This document shows, in pieces, positions 34,730-44,437 of a stretch of 64,000 nucleotides of DNA. Every line of letters starts with the position of its first letter. Positions within the stretch are counted from its first letter, which is position 1. Under the pieces are notes generated by a model. The model did no database searches. It was not told where the DNA came from and worked only from the letters and a program-made list of their open reading frames with translations. The position numbers were made by a program, and so were the translations under genes. Source of the DNA: Halorhabdus rudnickae (lineage in GTDB: Archaea; Halobacteriota; Halobacteria; Halobacteriales; Haloarculaceae); assembly GCF_900880625.1 (NCBI RefSeq), contig NZ_CAAHFB010000001.1:1426001-1490000 (forward strand), given 5' to 3'.

Positions 34730-35239
34730 ATGAATCAGCTCCGCGAGTTCACCGAAGCGATCGGCGAGAGTGTGCTGGAGAACGTCGGGCGAGCGGTCGG
34801 CCGCACCCAGGAACACACGCCGTTGCCGGTCGACCTGCTGGAAAGCGAGGAAGCCTACCTGGCTGTCTTTGACGCGCCCGGTGCCGTCGGTAGCGACGTA
34901 CAGGTTCGGATGAACGGCCGGACGATCGAGGTGCGGATCGACCGCTTCCGGGAGTACCGTGAGGGATTCGAGATGCGCTTCCCGGGACGCGGACAGACCC
35001 TCGACGGTCACGTGACCCTACCGGCGGAAGCGAGTGTCGAGGGAGACGACGCCAGTGCGACCCTTCTGGAAAACGGGACGTTACAGGTTCGGCTCCCCAA
35101 GAGTGACGACGGCACGACTGTCGACGTTGCTGAGCACCAAGACGAGGAACACGACGACGGCGAGCACGAGCACGACGGTGAGGATGAACACGACGATGAC
35201 GAGCATGCCGGTGCGGACGAACACGGCCACGACAAGTAA
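34730..35239 (+). CDS. Hsp20/alpha-crystallin family protein with His/Asp/Glu-rich tail
   Basis: A 169-residue protein. Residues about 30-130 resemble an alpha-crystallin domain: VDLLESEEAYLAVFDAPGA, VQVRMNGRTIEVRID and the DGHVTLPAEA...LENGTLQVRLPKS ending that mirrors the GVL-x-I/V-x-LPK motif of Hsp20. The last 35 residues are almost only Asp, Glu and His (about eight His), a possible metal-binding or solubilising tail. Hsp20 proteins hold unfolding proteins. The haloarchaeal gas-vesicle protein GvpH is related; no gvp genes are nearby. Confidence 0.75.
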   Translation: MNQLREFTEAIGESVLENVGRAVGRTQEHTPLPVDLLESEEAYLAVFDAPGAVGSDVQVRMNGRTIEVRIDRFREYREGFEMRFPGRGQTLDGHVTLPAEASVEGDDASATLLENGTLQVRLPKSDDGTTVDVAEHQDEEHDDGEHEHDGEDEHDDDEHAGADEHGHDK

Positions 35240-35245
35240 GTCGAC

Positions 35246-35836
35246 TCAGGCCGGTGAGTTCGGCCCGGCCTGACATTCTGGCCCGGAGGGCGGTTCCCAG
35301 TCGGTCGCGAGTTCCAGCAACTGGACGAGCATGCGAGCGGTTGCTCCCCAGACGGTGTACCCGTCGACGTGGAAATAGTGCAAGCGGACAGACCCGTGGG
35401 ACGGGTGCTCGCGACACTCCGTCTCGTAGTTGTCGAGGTTGATCAGTTCGGCCACCGGGAGGACGGCGATCTCCGCTACCTCGGCGTCCCCCGGTTCGTA
35501 CGTTCGGTCCGGGATCCGACCGACGAACGGCCGGATCGAATAGTCTGTAACGGTCAGGATGTCGTCGATCCGACCGACAACAGTCGCCTCAGACGGCGAG
35601 AGGCCGACCTCCTCGCGGGCCTCGCGCAGGGCCGTCTCCTGCAGGTCGGCGTCGAACGGTTCGCGACCGCCACCCGGGAAACTCATCTGACCCGGGTGAT
35701 CCTCGAGGTCTTCGGAGCGCTTCGTGAACAGGATGTGAGGGCCGGCAGGCCGCTCGACGATTCCCGCAAGCACCGCCGCTTCCCGCTCGCCGGACACTGT
35801 CGCGGAGTCGTACTCGACGACCGGCCCGAGGTCCAT
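35246..35836 (-). CDS. NUDIX hydrolase, CoA-pyrophosphatase-like
   Basis: A 196-residue NUDIX protein. The Nudix box is GGGREPFDADLQETALREAREEVGL, and the upstream FTKRSEDLEDHPGQMSFPGG matches the UPF0035 motif of CoA pyrophosphatases (NudL/PCD1), which split CoA or acyl-CoA into phosphopantetheine and 3',5'-ADP. It is convergent with the Hsp20 gene. Confidence 0.85.
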   Translation of the reverse strand: MDLGPVVEYDSATVSGEREAAVLAGIVERPAGPHILFTKRSEDLEDHPGQMSFPGGGREPFDADLQETALREAREEVGLSPSEATVVGRIDDILTVTDYSIRPFVGRIPDRTYEPGDAEVAEIAVLPVAELINLDNYETECREHPSHGSVRLHYFHVDGYTVWGATARMLVQLLELATDWEPPSGPECQAGPNSPA

Positions 35837-35878
35837 GGTCGAAAACAGGTTTTCCCGACTCTTAACTCGCTCGGGCGA

Positions 35879-36358
35879 TCACTCCGTTTTCGTACCTTCG
35901 AGGGCATCATCGAGCCGAACGCGCGTCTCGGCAAGGTCGACCGGGGCCCAGGCCTCGAGCTCGTAGCTGACGTCGAGCAGCCGCTGGATACGTTGGCGGT
36001 CGCCCGCCGCGACGGCTCGCCCGGCGTCACTCCGGAACCGACGCTCGGCGGCAGTCGCCAACCGTTCGCGATCGACGGTCCGCTCGTCGATATCGAGGAT
36101 GTGGGGCAGATCACGAGCGTTTTCGGGAAGTGTGGGAAACGCGACCGGCCCCGCGACGAACAGTGGTGGGGTGTCGTCCTGAAGTTCGATCAAGTGATAG
36201 GAGTCGACTGCGTCCGCGACGATATCCCCGAAAAACGCGGGGTCACGCTCGATGCCGCGCTTGTAAGCGAGTTCGGCGAGTGCCTGCCGGAGCGTCGCCG
36301 GCGGGAGCGCGCCGAAGAGATCGACCACCCCGGCGATCTCGTCGGGAGTGATATCCAT
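35879..36358 (-). CDS. Uncharacterised haloarchaeal protein
   Basis: A 159-residue mostly helical protein, start MDITPDEIAGVVDLFGALPPATLRQALAELAYKRG. It has a conserved N-terminal helical region and then DAVDSYHLIELQ..LFVAGPVAFPTLPENARDLPHILD. I recall it as a haloarchaeal DUF (DUF7109) of unknown function. It stands between a NUDIX gene and a glycosyltransferase gene, both on the same strand, with gaps of 42 and 57 bp. The start was set at the ATG that follows the 10-residue non-conserved extension. Confidence 0.65.
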   Translation of the reverse strand: MDITPDEIAGVVDLFGALPPATLRQALAELAYKRGIERDPAFFGDIVADAVDSYHLIELQDDTPPLFVAGPVAFPTLPENARDLPHILDIDERTVDRERLATAAERRFRSDAGRAVAAGDRQRIQRLLDVSYELEAWAPVDLAETRVRLDDALEGTKTE

Positions 36359-36415
36359 GGCCGAGCATCCGGGCCCCCGTCCCTTCAATCATCGCGTCCG
36401 GAGCACACCGCACCC

Positions 36416-37513
36416 TCAGACAAGCGCCCGTTCGAGAGCGTCCGTGGCCACCGTCGCGATCCGTTCGGGATCCAGTTCCGTCCGTTCCCAGGCCGGCAGT
36501 CGATCATCGGAGTTGGGGGCGACGACGGCCTCGGCGTAGGTCTCGACCTGATCGCGTTCGTCGGCCCGGTCGTATTCGAGCCCGTTGAACGCCGCGTCGG
36601 CGGCGTAGCGATCGACGAACGACGATGCTGTCTGCCGATACCGATCGGGGAGCGTCTCGTAATCCGGTGTGACGCCGTGGCTCTCGGCCGCACGAGCGAC
36701 TGCGGCGGTGACCTCCGTCGCCATGTCGCTCAACCCTGCGGGACCGGCGACCGAACGATGATCGTGCTCGTGAATGCCGAGATCGACCTGGGACGTCCCG
36801 TCGAATCCGGCGACATCGTAAGCGTCCCCGAGCGTCCCGACCTCGAGTCCCCAGCCGCGGGGAGTGGCCAACTGACGGGCGAGATCAGCAGTTGCGGCGA
36901 ACTCCCCTGCCAGGGCGTACCGGAACGCACCGAGGTATGCGAGGATCGGCGCGTCGTGGGCGTCGGCGAGTGTGCGAACCAGCGGTGCGTACAGCAGCCG
37001 AAACAGCCGGCCGTACAGGCGCTGGTTCTCGACGCGGGCGTAGTAGCCCTTCGTGAACTCATAGCCGTTCGCGAGCGGGAACAGCAGTCGCGGGACGTGC
37101 GTCTCGGCGTAACTCCGGGCGTCGGCGTCGTGGACGACGACATACTCCGTGCGGGCAGCGGCCAGACCCAGTGCGAGCCAGACGTCACGACCCTTCCCGC
37201 CCGAACCATCGAGTCCCACCTCGGCGAGAACCGACTCGACGGCCGGAGCCGAACACCAAAGCGTCGTCAGCGGCAGGTCGAACGTCGACAGCCAGTCCGT
37301 GATCGCCGGCAGGCGGTCTGGAGCGGCCCGTAAGGCCACGATCACCTCCCGTGGTTCGACTGCAGCTAATTTCGAGAGAACGCGTTCGGCCGCCAGCGTG
37401 GTCCCGTCCCGGCCCGTCATGGGAACGACCACGGCGGCACGATCGGTCGGTGCTGTCGGTGTGGCACCACCGAAGTCGTGGAGGGTCGCGATCCGCTCTT
37501 GGACGTACTCCAT
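36416..37513 (-). CDS. GT2-type glycosyltransferase, glucosyl-3-phosphoglycerate synthase-like
   Basis: A 365-residue GT-A protein without membrane helices. It shows VVVPMTGRD, the GSGGKGRDVWLALGLA phosphate/UDP region and the DxD-type VVHDADARSY, followed by KGYYARV and EVGTLGDAYDVAG. This order recalls GpgS enzymes that make glucosyl-3-phosphoglycerate, the precursor of the compatible solute glucosylglycerate, but other GT2/GT81 roles are possible. It may therefore serve osmolyte rather than glycan synthesis. Confidence 0.7.
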   Translation of the reverse strand: MEYVQERIATLHDFGGATPTAPTDRAAVVVPMTGRDGTTLAAERVLSKLAAVEPREVIVALRAAPDRLPAITDWLSTFDLPLTTLWCSAPAVESVLAEVGLDGSGGKGRDVWLALGLAAARTEYVVVHDADARSYAETHVPRLLFPLANGYEFTKGYYARVENQRLYGRLFRLLYAPLVRTLADAHDAPILAYLGAFRYALAGEFAATADLARQLATPRGWGLEVGTLGDAYDVAGFDGTSQVDLGIHEHDHRSVAGPAGLSDMATEVTAAVARAAESHGVTPDYETLPDRYRQTASSFVDRYAADAAFNGLEYDRADERDQVETYAEAVVAPNSDDRLPAWERTELDPERIATVATDALERALV

Positions 37514-37647
37514 CCGAGGGAACTCCGGGCGGGACGGGCAGAAAGGTTACGGCTGGGGCCAAGCATCACTCCGTAGCGACGGGCGGGACGTGACCATCCA
37601 CTGTATCGGGCGCGGGCTTTTTGTCAGGTGCTCACATACTACGACGT

Positions 37648-37818
37648 ATGCAATCCGTCAGGAAGGGTCTCCGGGCGGGCGACCTCGAGAAGGATACCTA
37701 CGAGCGCCTGCGCTGTACCGCCTGCGGTGAAGAGCTGAAGACCGAGAACGACCCCGATGCGATCGGGTCGGTGCGCGTCTGTCCGGAATGTGGCGGAGAG
37801 TGGAAACAAGTCGGATAG
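37648..37818 (+). CDS. HVO_0758-type zinc-finger microprotein
   Basis: A 56-residue protein, start MQSVRKGLRAGDLEKDTYERLRC, with two CxxC pairs (CTACG and CPECGG) forming one zinc site. It matches the small haloarchaeal zinc-finger family represented by HVO_0758 of Haloferax. The ORF can be extended upstream to 37621 but conserved sequence starts at 37648. The role is regulatory or RNA/DNA binding, not established here. Confidence 0.85.
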   Translation: MQSVRKGLRAGDLEKDTYERLRCTACGEELKTENDPDAIGSVRVCPECGGEWKQVG

Positions 37819-37958
37819 CCGGCAGTGACACCGACAGCGAGCAGTCGGCACTCACACGTCGAAACCGTTCGAGCAGTCGGAGCCGGTCGTCGATCCCGGA
37901 GAGAACTCGTTTTCGCTCTGATGCCGATCTACCTTCGCCGATAACTTCCTGCCGTCGG

Positions 37959-39152
37959 TCACTGTCTGTCGCCGGTCATCGCGTCGAACAACCGTTCGTG
38001 TAGCTCCTCACGGGTAATACCGTCACCCGGACCGATCCCTTCCATGTGGTCGATCTGGACCTGGCCCCCACCCATCCGGGCGTGTCCGCCGGCCTCGGCC
38101 ATCGGGATGTCTTCGATGGTCGCCTGTAACGCCTTGCCCATATGGACGCGATCGTCCCGGGACCGACCCGAGAGGTGAACGGTACCGTCGGTGTCTCCGA
38201 ACACGACGACAGCCGTCACTCCCTCCAGCCGGAGGAGTTCGTCGGCTGCCTGCGGGACGGCGTCGACGTTCGAGATCGTCCCCACGTCGCTGCAGGCGAA
38301 CGCGCCGCGGACGTCACGCTCGATGATCGCCCGCGCTTTGACCTCCAAGACCTCTGTGTCGACCTCCGGGTTGGCGATCCGGTCGAGCGATTCCTCGTCG
38401 ATCCCACAATAGAGATAGGCCGCAGCATCGAACTCGGCCGGTGAACACCCCTTCGTCAGGTTCTTCGTATCGGCCTGGATGCCGTACAGCAGGCCCGTCG
38501 CGACCGCGGGCGGGAGCGTCTCGCCGGTTTCGTGTCCGTCGTGATTCTCCGGGTCGATCGGGTCGAGCCCGACGTCCTCGGCGTACTCCGTGACGATAGT
38601 CGCAGCGGCGCCGTAATCAGGTCTGACGTCCGTGAACGACGATCCTGTCCCGCCACCGGGATGGTGATCGATCACGGCGACCGGGGAGACCTGCTCGTCG
38701 CCCGTGAACCCGCGGGGTTCGTTGTGATCGACGAGCACGACGGCGTCACCATCGAGTCCCGCCGCGGCCTGGATCCGATCCAGATCCAGATCGAGGACGG
38801 TCTCGAACGCCCGATTCTCCTGGTGGCGGATCAGTCCGGGATGCTGGAGTGTCGTCTCCGTATCAACCGTCGCGGCGAGTTCAGCCACCCCCTGGGCGGC
38901 CGCCATCGCGTCGGGATCGGGATTCGGGTGCATCAGGACGCTGATATGGTCGTACTCCGCGAGAACGCGGCCAAGTCGCTCCCCGGGTGAGCGAGTCGTT
39001 CGACGAACGACGAGGGCGAGGACGACGAGAGCAGCAAGGGCCGCAACGAACACGGCCGCGGCGAGCAGCGAATCGGCGGCGACACGATCGAGGAGTTCGC
39101 CAACACCCGCCTGTGCAACCGTGCCGGCGCCAGCGGGGCCCGGTACCGACAT
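37959..39152 (-). CDS. Membrane-anchored DHH family phosphoesterase
   Basis: A 397-residue protein. One transmembrane helix at about residues 29-49 (LLAAAVFVAALAALVVLALVV) precedes the DHH domain (LMHPNPDPDAMAAAQ, VIDHHPGG) and the DHHA1 domain (AEAGGHARMGGGQV). It is the paralogue of the soluble protein at 4322. The membrane helix and fold recall GdpP/DhhP-type c-di-AMP phosphodiesterases, though the PAS/GGDEF parts of GdpP are absent. Degradation of c-di-AMP or short oligonucleotides is a reasonable guess. Confidence 0.83.
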   Translation of the reverse strand: MSVPGPAGAGTVAQAGVGELLDRVAADSLLAAAVFVAALAALVVLALVVRRTTRSPGERLGRVLAEYDHISVLMHPNPDPDAMAAAQGVAELAATVDTETTLQHPGLIRHQENRAFETVLDLDLDRIQAAAGLDGDAVVLVDHNEPRGFTGDEQVSPVAVIDHHPGGGTGSSFTDVRPDYGAAATIVTEYAEDVGLDPIDPENHDGHETGETLPPAVATGLLYGIQADTKNLTKGCSPAEFDAAAYLYCGIDEESLDRIANPEVDTEVLEVKARAIIERDVRGAFACSDVGTISNVDAVPQAADELLRLEGVTAVVVFGDTDGTVHLSGRSRDDRVHMGKALQATIEDIPMAEAGGHARMGGGQVQIDHMEGIGPGDGITREELHERLFDAMTGDRQ

Positions 39153-39212
39153 ACGGACAACTGTCTCTCCGATCTGTTAAGAATGTTCGCCAACGGAAAA
39201 GAATACCCGACC

Positions 39213-40100
39213 TCAATCGTCCAGTTCGCCCGTTTTGTAGGCCTCTATCGCCGCTCGGTACCCCTCTCGGTAGGTCGGGTATGCGAATTCATAGCCCAGC
39301 GTTGCCAGCCGGTCGTTACTGACACGCTTGTTCGCGCTGATACGGCGGCTCGATTCGTCGTCCTCGCCAGTCAGCCGCTCCTCGATGGTTTGTTTCGGCG
39401 GGAACGGCTCATCACACTGCTCGGCCAGCCAATCGGCGAAACCCCACTTCTCGACCGGTTCGTCGTCGACGACGTTGACGACGGCGTCTCGCCCTGCATC
39501 CGACTGCAGCAGGAACGCGATCGCACCCGCCGCGTCGTCCCGGTGGACCATGTTCAGATAGCCCGCAGTGACGGGGCCCTCGAGATAGCGTTCCAGGCGG
39601 TACCGGTCAGGACCATAGAGCCCACCGAAGCGCGCCACCGTCCCGTCGATCCCGTCCGGGATATCCAGAGCGATCTGTTCGGCCTCTGCAAGCACACGCG
39701 TCTTCTCGGTGGCCGGCGACAGCGGCGTATCCTCCGCGACCCACGCGCCGTCGTGATCGCCGTAGACGCCCGTACTGGAGGTGTAGACGAGCCGGTCTGG
39801 CGAGTCGTCGCGTCCGTCGAAATGTTCGATCGCCGTCCGGAGCCCCGTGACGTACGTCTCGCGGGCGGCCGCAACGTCCCGCCCGCCCGCGCTGGCTGCG
39901 AAGACGAGCCAGTCGGCGTCCGGCACGCTCGCCAGGGAATCCGGATCCGTGACGTCCGCCCGGACGGGTTCGGCACCTGCCGCCTCGACGGCCGCCAGTC
40001 CGTCCGCCGAGCGACGGACGCCGACGACGTGGTGATCGTCCAGCTGTCGGGCCAGTTCACAGCCCACGTATCCACAGCCAAGGACGACGACGTGGGTCAC
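39213..40100 (-). CDS. NAD-dependent epimerase-like (extended SDR) protein
   Basis: A 295-residue Rossmann protein beginning HVVVLGCGYVGCELARQL (GxGxxG). It has a Tyr in SSTGVYGD but no Lys three residues on, so it belongs to the atypical extended-SDR group exemplified by YeeZ, where the substrate is unknown. It overlaps the next gene (40097) by 4 bp, indicating a bicistronic operon. Confidence 0.75.
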   Translation of the reverse strand: MTHVVVLGCGYVGCELARQLDDHHVVGVRRSADGLAAVEAAGAEPVRADVTDPDSLASVPDADWLVFAASAGGRDVAAARETYVTGLRTAIEHFDGRDDSPDRLVYTSSTGVYGDHDGAWVAEDTPLSPATEKTRVLAEAEQIALDIPDGIDGTVARFGGLYGPDRYRLERYLEGPVTAGYLNMVHRDDAAGAIAFLLQSDAGRDAVVNVVDDEPVEKWGFADWLAEQCDEPFPPKQTIEERLTGEDDESSRRISANKRVSNDRLATLGYEFAYPTYREGYRAAIEAYKTGELDD

Positions 40101-40513
40101 GATTCCCCCGCGATCGCCGCCTGAATCCGGGCGTACTCCGCCAGCGTCAGCGGATGGCGGCCCTCGATCTTCGCCTGGAGTTCCTTGGCCTGGACGTCCC
40201 CGTCGAGACGCCTGGCGAGGGCGTCGACATCGAGGACAGCACTCGACATCCCGAGCAACAGCCGGTCGCGCGCATCGGCGGCGATGGCGTCGGCGGTCCG
40301 GTCATCGACGATGGCGAGGATCGCCGTCGCCTCGGTCAGCGTGATTCCGTCGTTCTCGCCGGCAGCGACCTCCTCGACAATGGCGGGATCCAGGTCAGTC
40401 GCCTCCGCGATCTCGGAGACGCCGGTCGCCTCGATCGCGTCCCGGAGCGTGCGTCCGTACGCCTCTCGCAACGACCCGGGGGAGTGGTCGGCCGGATCGA
40501 CGTCAGCAAGCAT
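40097..40513 (-). CDS. Small helical haloarchaeal protein (DUF5791-like)
   Basis: A 138-residue protein, start MLADVDPADHSPGSLREAYG. It is predicted all helical, with a helix-turn-helix-like GVSEIAEATDLDPAIVEEVAAGE and a conserved end LLLGMSSAVLDVDALARRLDGDV..EGRHPLTLAEYARIQAAI. I recall this as DUF5791. It is the first gene of an operon with the epimerase-like gene and divergent from the CBS gene. Confidence 0.7.
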   Translation of the reverse strand: MLADVDPADHSPGSLREAYGRTLRDAIEATGVSEIAEATDLDPAIVEEVAAGENDGITLTEATAILAIVDDRTADAIAADARDRLLLGMSSAVLDVDALARRLDGDVQAKELQAKIEGRHPLTLAEYARIQAAIAGES

Positions 40514-40661
40514 GGTCGCCTTACGCGTGGCACCCACAAGGGGGCGTCGCCATCGGAAACCTGGGGGACCCGATCGTCCGAGTGATGGTCTCGAGGACAG
40601 TGCGGGGGTGGCGGCGCGAACCAAGTTTGATAACCCTTGCCATCCAAGTACCACTGGTACG

Positions 40662-41804
40662 ATGGATATTGCCGATATAGCTACCCGCGAATACGTGGAA
40701 GTCGACGCCGATGAACGCCTGGGGAAGGTCCGGTCCATCTTCGAGCGCAAGAACCCCAAAGGAGTCATCGTCACTGACGACGGGAGCTACGCTGGCGTGA
40801 TTACCCAAAAACAGCTCGTCCAGTCACACGTCGAGGACCGAGCGAAAGCGTCTGCCCTGATGCAGCACGCCCCCAAAGTCGAGCGGACGGCCGACGTCCG
40901 GGAGACCGCCCGCGTCCTCGTCGAGAGCGGGACCAAGATCGCACCCGTCTTTGAGGCCAACAAGCTCTGGGGGGTCATCACCGACGACGACATCCTCACG
41001 GCGGTCTTGGACAACTTAGACGCCCTCTCGGTCGGTGACATCTACACGGCCGACGTGACCACTGCCACCGAGGACACCGAGGTCGGCCAAGCGATCAACC
41101 AGTTGCGCAAGCACGGCATCTCCAGGCTGCCTGTCCTCGACGAGGACGGCTCTCTCACCGGGATGGTGACCCGTCACGATATCGTCGACGTGGTCGTCCG
41201 CGACATGGACAAGGCAACCACCGGTGAACGCGCCGGGGACGTCGACCGTATCCTCGATCTCCCCGTCTACGACGTGATGTCCAACCCCGTCACGACGACC
41301 ACCGTCGAGGAGAGCGTCGAGGACGCTGTCCGGCAGATGCTGGAGAACGACTACGCCGGCCTCGTCGTCACGCCCCAACGGGACGACTCGCTGGTAGCCG
41401 GCATCGTCACCAAGACGGACGTTCTCCGGGCACTCACCTTTACCGAAGAGGAGCACATGGACGTCCAGATCACCAACATCAAGTTGCTGGATACGATCTC
41501 CCGCCAGGACGTCCGCGTCGAAATCGAGGAGGTCGCTGACAAGTACCAGGCGATGCAAGTCCAGCATGCCCACGTCCGCTTCCAAGAACACAAAGAGAAG
41601 CTCCGCGGAACGCCCCTGATCAGCTGCAAGATCCGGCTCCGAACCAACAAAGGCCAGGTCGCCGGCAGCGGTGAGGGTTACGGCGCAAAGACCGCTTTCA
41701 ACGTCGCCCTAGACAAGCTCCAGCGCAACGTCCTCGAACTGAAAGGCGTCGAGAGCGACGAGGAGTACCGCGGCCAGGTACTGCGGAAACTCGGCGAGCT
41801 GTAA
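40662..41804 (+). CDS. CBS-tetrarepeat protein with C-terminal ribosome-hibernation-like domain
   Basis: A 380-residue protein. Residues 1 to about 265 form four CBS motifs (VIVTDDGSYAGVIT, IAPVFEANKLWGVIT, SRLPVLDEDGSLTGMVT, GLVVTPQRDDSLVAGIVT), expected to form a Bateman module that senses adenine nucleotides. The last 105 residues (VQITNIKLLDTISRQDVRVEIEEVADKYQAM to DKLQRNVLELK) have the beta-alpha-beta-beta-beta-alpha pattern of RaiA/HPF ribosome-associated factors. Archaeal CBS-tetrarepeat proteins (aRDF of Pyrococcus) dimerise 30S subunits, so this may be a nucleotide-regulated ribosome hibernation factor. The start is the ATG right after a GTACC-ACT-GGTAC dyad. Confidence 0.75.
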   Translation: MDIADIATREYVEVDADERLGKVRSIFERKNPKGVIVTDDGSYAGVITQKQLVQSHVEDRAKASALMQHAPKVERTADVRETARVLVESGTKIAPVFEANKLWGVITDDDILTAVLDNLDALSVGDIYTADVTTATEDTEVGQAINQLRKHGISRLPVLDEDGSLTGMVTRHDIVDVVVRDMDKATTGERAGDVDRILDLPVYDVMSNPVTTTTVEESVEDAVRQMLENDYAGLVVTPQRDDSLVAGIVTKTDVLRALTFTEEEHMDVQITNIKLLDTISRQDVRVEIEEVADKYQAMQVQHAHVRFQEHKEKLRGTPLISCKIRLRTNKGQVAGSGEGYGAKTAFNVALDKLQRNVLELKGVESDEEYRGQVLRKLGEL

Positions 41805-42064
41805 GTCCCCGTTTTCGTCTCGGTGTCGGGGGCTACTGATTTCCCGGAAGTAGTGTGGGGCCAGTTGGGAGGTCTCCGGAAGTTCGATCGGGCATCACGT
41901 TTCGTCTCGCCCAGTAAAAGGTGAGAGAGGTCGGCGACCAATCGGTAGCATCCGGCGGTCGAAGCCCGCGGTTCACTGCGCGTGAAGCGACAGCGCAGGA
42001 CGGTCCCGTGACGGTTTGTAAGGAGTGTGAGCGCGGGCCGTTCACACCCGAGGCAGGAAACGGA

Positions 42065-44293
42065 TCACTGGAAGCCGATACGGTCGGACCCACGGCGGCG
42101 GTCAGGTTCCGGGGCGCCGCCCTTGAACTCGTCTGCCATCTGCTCGAAGTACTCGCGGATGTCGTCGTCGATCGTCGGGCGGACGTCCTCAAGGGCAGTC
42201 CGGAAGTGGCTCATGCCGATCTCCTCGGCGTCCTCGTTCTCCCGGAGGGCGCGGATCGCCGCCTCACGGCTGATCGACTCCAGATCGCTGCCGACGTAGC
42301 CGTCGGTGACCTCGGCGAGTTCACGCAGCGAGACGTCCGGCGACAGCGGCGAGTCGGCGGTGTGAATCCGCAAGATTTCCTCGCGGCCCTCGACGTCGGG
42401 TTCGCCGATGTAGACGAGCCGGTCGAAGCGACCTGAACGGATCAGTGCGGGATCGATCATGTCCGGGCGGTTGGTCGCGCCGATGATCATGACGTCCTCC
42501 ATGTCTTCGAGGCCGTCCATCTCGGTCAGCAACTGGTTGACGACGCGTTCGGAGACGTTCGAACCCGTGCCCTGCCCGCCACGGCCGGGGGCCAGCGAGT
42601 CGAGTTCGTCGAAGAACACGACCGTCGGGGCGACCTGCTTTGCCTTCCGGAAGGTCTGGCGGATGGCCTTCTCACTCTCACCGACCCACTTGCTCAACAG
42701 CTGGGGGCCGCGCACGGAGATGAAGTTGGCGTCGGTCTCGTTGGCGACGGCCTTGGCCATCAGCGTCTTGCCCGTGCCGGGTGGCCCGTAGAGGAGGACG
42801 CCACTGGGTGGGGAGACGCCCATGCGCGTGAACTTCTCCGGACTGGACATGGGCCACTCGACGGACTCCTGGACTTCACTTTTGGCCGTCTGGAGGCCGC
42901 CGACGTCGTCCCACGACACTTTGGGCAACTCGACGAGGACCTCCCGCATCGCCGACGGGGAGACCTCGTTCAGCGCGCCCTTGAAGTCGTCGCGCTTGAT
43001 GATCATCCGGTCGATCAAGCTCGGCGGAACCTCTTCCTCGTCTAAGTCGATCTCGGGGAGGTACCGCCGGAGGGCCTTCATCGCGGCCTCCTTCGTGAGG
43101 CTCTCGATGTCAGCGCCGACGAAGCCGTGGGTGTCTTCGGCCATCCGGCCCAGATCCACGTCGTCGCTGAGTGGCATCCCGCGGGTGTGGATCTGGAGGA
43201 TCTCCTCGCGGCCCATCTCGTCGGGGACGCCGATCTCGATCTCCCGATCGAAGCGACCCGGGCGACGGAGGGCGGGATCGACCGAATCGACGCGGTTGGT
43301 CGCCGCAATGACGACGACCTGGCCGCGCGATTCCAGGCCGTCCATCATCGTCAGCAACTGAGCGACGACACGCCGTTCCACTTCGCCGGTGACGTCCTCG
43401 CGCTTGGGCGCGATCGAGTCGAGTTCGTCGATGAAGATGATCGAGGGAGCTTCTTCGGTAGCATCCTCGAAGATCTCCCGCAACTGCTGTTCGCTTTCCC
43501 CGTAGTACTTCGAGATGATCTCCGGGCCCGCAATGGAGAAGAAACTCGCAGAGGTTTCGTTGGCGACGGCCTTCGCCAGCAGCGTCTTGCCCGTCCCGGG
43601 CGGACCGTGCAGGAGGACGCCCGAGGGGGGCTCGATCCCCAGTTTCTTGAAGATCTGGGGGTGTTTCATCGGCAGCTCGACCATCTCCCGGACCCGCTGG
43701 ATCTCCTTCTCCAAGCCCCCGATGTCCTCGTAGGTGATGCCGCCGCCGGTCTTCTCGTAGCCCGAGATCGGCTCTTCGCGCAGCTCGACGTCGGTATCCT
43801 CGGTGATGAGCACGACGCCTTCGGGCTCGGTCTCGACGGCGATCAGCGGGATCGCCTGGCCCGGCGAACGCATGAAGGGATGGTTCGTCGAGGACATCAC
43901 GGGGACGATGTCGCGCTCGACGACTGGACGCTTCAGGATCTGGCGTTTGACCATCCCAGCGGCGTCGCTACCGAACTGGACGCTGGCTTCTTCGGGTGGC
44001 GCAAGCACCAGTGAGTCGGCCTTTTCGGCCTCGGCTTTGCGAATCTCGACTCGTTCGCCGATCCCCACGTCGGCGTTCTGGCGCGTGAAACCGTCGATAC
44101 GCACAGTATCAGTATTCCAGTCCTGGCGGTCCGCGCGCCAGACCTTCGCGGCGGTCGTCTCGCCGCCCTCGATCTCGATGATATCACCAGGGGAGAGCTT
44201 CAGGTGCAACAGCGTGTCGGGGTCGAGGCGCGCGATACCCCGGCCCGAGTCGTTCGGGTAGGCTTTCGCGACCTCTAGCTGGACTTCGTTCAT
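42065..44293 (-). CDS. CDC48/VCP family AAA+ ATPase
   Basis: A 742-residue protein with an N-domain (double-psi barrel plus cap, residues 1 to about 185) and two AAA modules, D1 and D2, each with GPPGTGKT Walker A, a Walker B ending in DELDS ([18 protein letters not shown]) and SRH-type arginine fingers in [13 protein letters not shown] and [12 protein letters not shown]. It is the archaeal unfoldase that feeds the 20S proteasome or remodels complexes. It is divergent from larC. The 260-bp region after its stop (41805-42064) holds only a GTGTGA/TCACAC hairpin. Confidence 0.96.
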   Translation of the reverse strand: MNEVQLEVAKAYPNDSGRGIARLDPDTLLHLKLSPGDIIEIEGGETTAAKVWRADRQDWNTDTVRIDGFTRQNADVGIGERVEIRKAEAEKADSLVLAPPEEASVQFGSDAAGMVKRQILKRPVVERDIVPVMSSTNHPFMRSPGQAIPLIAVETEPEGVVLITEDTDVELREEPISGYEKTGGGITYEDIGGLEKEIQRVREMVELPMKHPQIFKKLGIEPPSGVLLHGPPGTGKTLLAKAVANETSASFFSIAGPEIISKYYGESEQQLREIFEDATEEAPSIIFIDELDSIAPKREDVTGEVERRVVAQLLTMMDGLESRGQVVVIAATNRVDSVDPALRRPGRFDREIEIGVPDEMGREEILQIHTRGMPLSDDVDLGRMAEDTHGFVGADIESLTKEAAMKALRRYLPEIDLDEEEVPPSLIDRMIIKRDDFKGALNEVSPSAMREVLVELPKVSWDDVGGLQTAKSEVQESVEWPMSSPEKFTRMGVSPPSGVLLYGPPGTGKTLMAKAVANETDANFISVRGPQLLSKWVGESEKAIRQTFRKAKQVAPTVVFFDELDSLAPGRGGQGTGSNVSERVVNQLLTEMDGLEDMEDVMIIGATNRPDMIDPALIRSGRFDRLVYIGEPDVEGREEILRIHTADSPLSPDVSLRELAEVTDGYVGSDLESISREAAIRALRENEDAEEIGMSHFRTALEDVRPTIDDDIREYFEQMADEFKGGAPEPDRRRGSDRIGFQ

Positions 44294-44437
44294 GAGGGGA
44301 GTGTGTCACACTCGGGCATCCCGAGAGATATGCTTTTTGCTACCGGGAACAGAGCCAGCCGGAAGCCGGCCCCACCGTCGGTGTCGTCGCCACCAGGGAA
44401 CCGGCCGTTTTTGTCTCCGTGGCGTCACCGTCTCCCC

